Below the pieces are notes generated by a model. It made no database searches and was not told the DNA's origin. It saw nothing but the letters and a program-made list of their open reading frames with translations. Source: Candidatus Methanofastidiosum methylothiophilum (lineage in GTDB: Archaea > Methanobacteriota_B > Thermococci > Methanofastidiosales > Methanofastidiosaceae). From it: a DNA stretch of 8,186 nucleotides. The stretch lies in NCBI GenBank assembly GCA_001587675.1, contig LNGD01000074.1, positions 1 through 8,186 of the forward strand. The letters are read 5' to 3'. The position numbers and the translations under genes were made by a program. Positions 6,007 to 8,186 of this stretch are shown piece after piece (position 1 is the first letter of the stretch; every line of letters begins with the position of its first letter).

Positions 6007-6609
6007 TTGAGAAGGGAAGAGATAGAGAAAAAATTAAGAGAACTAGATACCGCTTCTATCAATGATGCCCTAAAAAAAAGGGGTTCAGTTGACGAGTCTA
6101 TTAAATCCATAAAAGAAGGAGACTTTCTATGTGGTCCAGCTTTTACGGCTAAATGTTGTCCAGGAGACATGCTAACAGCTTTAAAAGCTCTTGAGGAAAT
6201 TTCTGAAGGTGAAGTTTTAGTCATTGACGGAGGAGGAGTCACAAAATATTCTCTATTTGGGGACCTTATGGCTAGACAGGCCAAACTAAAAAGAATTGCT
6301 GGATTAATAGTTGACGGGGCAATTAGAGATGTTAAAGGGATAAAATCTGAAGGATTAATTACATTTTGCCGCAACGTGGTCACAAGAGCAGGTACCGCAT
6401 CAAGGCTTGGTGAAATAAATGTTCCCGTTGTCTGTGGTGGTGTCATAGTAAACCCAGGCGACTGGGTAGTCGGTGACGACGACGGAGTAGTCGTAATACC
6501 AAAAGATAAAGTTCAAGAGATAATACACATCGCTGAAGAAACTCTTAAAAGGGAGGCTATCATCAGGGAGGCTATAGAGCAAGGTAAACCAATTAGCAAA
6601 TTGCTTTAA
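6007..6609 (+). CDS. RraA / class II HMG-aldolase-like protein
   Basis: A 200-residue protein of the RraA-like fold. It keeps the D-X20-R-D arrangement (Asp86, Arg107, Asp108) that marks the 4-hydroxy-4-methyl-2-oxoglutarate/4-carboxy-4-hydroxy-2-oxoadipate aldolases, in GDLMARQ (85-91) and IVDGAIRDVKGI (101-112). It also has VPVVCGGVIVNPGD and VGDDDGVVVIPKDK, the usual C-terminal blocks. Such enzymes are metal-dependent pyruvate-releasing aldolases and commonly also decarboxylate oxaloacetate. True RraA (RNase E inhibitor) lacks the metal-binding Asp, so an enzyme is more likely than a ribonuclease regulator. Start is TTG 6007, 11 bases after the CoA-transferase stop, so the two genes are probably co-transcribed. 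An oxaloacetate decarboxylase or aldolase role next to a decarboxylase pump is plausible but the substrate is unproven. Confidence 0.85.
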   Translation: MRREEIEKKLRELDTASINDALKKRGSVDESIKSIKEGDFLCGPAFTAKCCPGDMLTALKALEEISEGEVLVIDGGGVTKYSLFGDLMARQAKLKRIAGLIVDGAIRDVKGIKSEGLITFCRNVVTRAGTASRLGEINVPVVCGGVIVNPGDWVVGDDDGVVVIPKDKVQEIIHIAEETLKREAIIREAIEQGKPISKLL

Positions 6610-6628
6610 ATTTTATCTGGGTGCAAAG

Positions 6629-7933
6629 ATGTTCGAACGCTTGAGAGGTACAAGAGACTTTCTTCCACATGAAATGGCAGCTAGAAAGAAAGTATTTTCA
6701 TCGATAAAAAAAACTGTCGAGGAATTTGGATTTTTTGAAACAGACACTCCAGCTATTGAACTTTTTGACCTTTATTCGATAAAAAGTGGCGAAGAGATCA
6801 TTGAAGAGCTATACGCTTTCCAGGACAAAGGGGGCAGAATGATATGTTTGCGCCCAGAACTTACTCCTTCAGTGGTACGTTTATTAGTTTCGAGAGCTAA
6901 GGAGCTATCATTTCCAGTTAAATGGTATTCTATTCCAAGGCTCTGGAGATATGAGAGACCACAAAGCGGAAGATTAAGAGAGTTTTACCAACTAAATATT
7001 GACATTTTTGGTTCTGAGGACCCTAAAGCTGACACAGAAGTAATATCATGTGCGATTAAACTACTTTGTGATTTAGGATTTGATAAATCTGATATTGAGG
7101 TAAGAATTTCTGATAGGCGATTACTTCAAGAATTTCTCTTGACTCTTGGAATTACTAATTTCCATGAAGTCCTTAGGGCAATTGATAAGAGAGAAAAAAT
7201 AAGCAGTGATGATTTTAGATTAATGCTCTATAATGCTAATTTAGATGATTGTCAGATTAAAAAAATTGAGGAGTTCCTAGATTCTAAAGGTAATTTTTTG
7301 ACTACTTTAGAAGCTCTATCAAAACAATATATGGGAGAGTCTATTTCTATTGTTATTAATTCTCTCTTGAAAATAGCTCAAAATCTTACTGATAGAGGTT
7401 ATGAAGGTTTTATCACATTTGACCCTTCAATTGTTAGAGGGCTTGATTATTATACAGGTATGGTCTTTGAAGTTCATGATAGAAAAAGAGAGTTCAGAGC
7501 ACTATTTGGCGGAGGCAGATATGATAATCTAGCAGAGCTTTTTGGTGGCGAACATATTCCTGCAGTTGGATTCGGGATGGGAGATGCAGTTTTAGAACTC
7601 ATGATGAGAAGAAAGAATATTTGGCCAGAGGAAAAATTAGAGCTTGATATTTTTATTGCCACAATTGGTAATGTTGATACTGAGGTTTCTAGATTATCAA
7701 CTGTTTTAAGAAATAATGGATTCACTGTTGATTTTGACATTATGAATAGAAATCTTTCAAATCAAATTAAATTTGCATCTAAACTAGGGGCCAAATTTTT
7801 GCTGATAGTCGGTGAAAGAGATCTAAAAGAAGGAATTGTTACAATACGTGACCTAGACTCTGGAAAAGAAAGTAAAATATTACTAAATGAAGTTATTTCT
7901 TCACCATCAAAGTATTTAACGAAAGTTTTATAA
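6629..7933 (+). CDS. hisS: Histidyl-tRNA synthetase
   Basis: A 434-residue class II aminoacyl-tRNA synthetase that charges tRNA-His. Visible are the opening RLRGTRDFLPHE (4-15), LRPELTPSVVRL (74-85), motif 2 RLWRYERPQSGRLREFYQLN (104-123), the histidine-specific RGLDYYTG (270-277, with Arg270 matching the catalytic Arg259 of the E. coli enzyme) and FGGGRYDNL (293-301), then a C-terminal anticodon-binding domain (about 338-434). Motif 3 reads GFGMGDAVLEL (314-324): the Arg of the E. coli GFAMGLERL form is Val321 here. I believe similar GFGxGD forms occur in other HisRS, for instance plant organellar ones, so this is a subgroup trait rather than damage. ATG 6629 is preceded by GGGTG (6619-6623). 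It follows the RraA-like gene by 19 bases; its stop codon lies inside the presumed tRNA promoter. Confidence 0.97.
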   Translation: MFERLRGTRDFLPHEMAARKKVFSSIKKTVEEFGFFETDTPAIELFDLYSIKSGEEIIEELYAFQDKGGRMICLRPELTPSVVRLLVSRAKELSFPVKWYSIPRLWRYERPQSGRLREFYQLNIDIFGSEDPKADTEVISCAIKLLCDLGFDKSDIEVRISDRRLLQEFLLTLGITNFHEVLRAIDKREKISSDDFRLMLYNANLDDCQIKKIEEFLDSKGNFLTTLEALSKQYMGESISIVINSLLKIAQNLTDRGYEGFITFDPSIVRGLDYYTGMVFEVHDRKREFRALFGGGRYDNLAELFGGEHIPAVGFGMGDAVLELMMRRKNIWPEEKLELDIFIATIGNVDTEVSRLSTVLRNNGFTVDFDIMNRNLSNQIKFASKLGAKFLLIVGERDLKEGIVTIRDLDSGKESKILLNEVISSPSKYLTKVL

Positions 7934-7935
7934 AA
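7918..7935 (+). promoter_or_regulatory. Promoter of the tRNA-Cys/tRNA-Trp unit, overlapping the hisS stop
   Basis: AACGAAAG (7918-7925) followed by TTTTATAAAA (7926-7935) is a good archaeal BRE/TATA match. The TATA centre is about 28 bases before the first base of tRNA-Cys, close to normal spacing for a start just upstream of the tRNA. The box covers the last codons and the TAA stop of hisS. Confidence 0.65.
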
Positions 7936-7958
7936 TACCTTATGGCTATTTTGATTAC

Positions 7959-8029
7959 GCCGGGGTTGTCGAGAGGCTCGGCCTCGGACTGCAGATCCGA
8001 TTACGAGGGTTCAACTCCCTCCCCCGGCT
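7959..8029 (+). tRNA. tRNA-Cys (anticodon GCA)
   Basis: A full cloverleaf of 71 bases. Acceptor arms GCCGGGG (7959-7965) and CCCCGGC (8022-8028) pair perfectly. The D arm is GTCG/CGGC with a short seven-base loop; the anticodon stem TCGGA/TCCGA encloses C-T-GCA-G-A with the anticodon at 7991-7993; the T arm is GAGGG/CCCTC around TTCAACT. The discriminator base is T (8029), the U73 expected for cysteine tRNAs. CCA is not encoded. No intron. Confidence 0.95.
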
Positions 8030-8036
8030 TTGCAAA

Positions 8037-8181
8037 GGGGACATGGTGTAATCAGGCCATCATCATGGACTCCAGAATCCTTTCCAGATGAAAGAGATTA
8101 CTGATGGCGTTAAGCCGATGAAGAAATTCTGGAGTTTGATGGGGAAATCCATGGATCAGGGTTCAAATCCCTGTGTCCCCA
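8037..8181 (+). tRNA. tRNA-Trp (anticodon CCA) with a 71-nt intron
   Basis: Acceptor arms GGGGACA (8037-8043) and TGTCCCC (8174-8180) pair perfectly, with A73 at 8181. The D arm starts at 8046. The anticodon stem ATGGA (8065-8069) pairs with TCCAT (8148-8152), and the anticodon CCA is 8072-8074. The T arm is CAGGG/CCCTG around TTCAAAT (8157-8173). The gene is split after G37 (8075) and resumes at A38 (8147); the mature tRNA would be 74 bases without CCA. It begins seven bases after tRNA-Cys, so both are probably cut from one transcript. Confidence 0.95.
8076..8146 (+). ncRNA. tRNA-Trp intron with bulge-helix-bulge and C/D-box guide features
   Basis: The splice structure is clear: CTCC (8070-8073) pairs with GGGG (8141-8144), flanked by three-base bulges AG|A (8074-8076) and AA|A (8145-8147) and an inner helix ATC/GAT (8077-8079 with 8138-8140), giving cuts after 8075 and 8146. 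Inside are C/D-like motifs: CAGATGA (8085-8091, box C, 5 of 7), CTGA (8101-8104, box D'), CCGATGA (8115-8121, box C', 5 of 7) and TTGA (8136-8139, box D, 3 of 4). The ten bases ATTCTGGAGT (8126-8135) before box D are exactly complementary to 8069-8078, the anticodon loop plus the first intron bases. Euryarchaeal tRNA-Trp introns are known to guide 2'-O-methylation of this tRNA at C34 and U39; I see a guide for the C34 region but none for U39. Confidence 0.85.
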
Positions 8182-8186
8182 CTTTA

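Noticed and set aside
6071..6078. Run of eight A in the RraA-like gene as a programmed frameshift or sequencing error
   Set aside because: The frame continues through it into family-conserved sequence, so no frameshift is needed.
5871..6446. Long minus-strand open frame opposite the CoA-transferase/RraA-like junction
   Set aside because: It covers two well-recognised plus-strand genes, resembles no known family and reads like a reverse-complement shadow.
7949..7952. T-run terminator after hisS
   Set aside because: Only four T residues in AT-rich DNA and directly before a tRNA; it cannot be told from background.
8092..8100. D' guide of the tRNA-Trp intron matching the tRNA
   Set aside because: Only five bases (GATTA with TAATC at 8049-8053) pair with this tRNA and they do not reach U39; chance is enough to explain it.
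1..8186. CRISPR arrays, insertion sequences or prophage attachment sites
   Set aside because: No regularly spaced direct repeats, transposase or integrase sequence, or duplicated tRNA ends were seen; the tRNA-Trp end is too close to the window edge to judge an attachment site.

Overview
The window looks like an AT-rich archaeal chromosome, probably euryarchaeal. The strongest evidence is at the right edge: a tRNA-Trp gene interrupted after position 37 by a 71-nt intron with a bulge-helix-bulge splice structure and C/D-box-like motifs. Neither tRNA encodes its CCA end, BRE/TATA-like promoters are visible, and several genes have GGAGGTGAT-type ribosome binding sites. The lineage cannot be fixed from sequence alone. 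A relative of Thermococci or Methanofastidiosales, where decarboxylase pumps of this kind would not be surprising, is only a guess. Everything is on the + strand.

Layout: (1) 1-690, the 3' part of an AmmeMemoRadiSam-type radical SAM enzyme, cut by the window edge. (2) 691-787, an intergenic gap with a possible promoter and a leader hairpin. (3) 788-4266, a compact operon for a membrane-bound, sodium-pumping, biotin-dependent decarboxylase: mmdA (carboxyltransferase), mmdD (membrane anchor), mmdC (biotin carrier) and mmdB (membrane decarboxylase/Na+ pump). (4) 4272-4658, a second biotinyl-domain protein with an unusual motif (AMKTE). (5) 4695-4814, an unusually small reading frame of 39 codons that resembles acyl-CoA carboxylase epsilon subunits; it also holds two adjacent perfect hairpins and sits behind a possible internal promoter. 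(6) 4811-6609, a family III CoA-transferase and an RraA/HMG-aldolase-like protein. (7) 6629-7933, histidyl-tRNA synthetase. (8) 7959-8181, tRNA-Cys and intron-bearing tRNA-Trp, with a probable promoter overlapping the end of hisS.

How the genes may work together (inference): a CoA-transferase would activate a dicarboxylate such as methylmalonate or malonate. MmdA would move its carboxyl group to biotin on MmdC, and MmdB would release CO2 while exporting Na+. The acyl-CoA product could return CoA to the transferase. The RraA-like protein may feed in or drain a related oxo-acid such as oxaloacetate. No biotin carboxylase, methylmalonyl-CoA mutase or epimerase is present in the window, which together with MmdB argues for decarboxylation rather than ATP-driven carboxylation. 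The least ordinary part is 4272-4814: the second carrier, the epsilon-like microprotein and the tandem hairpins.
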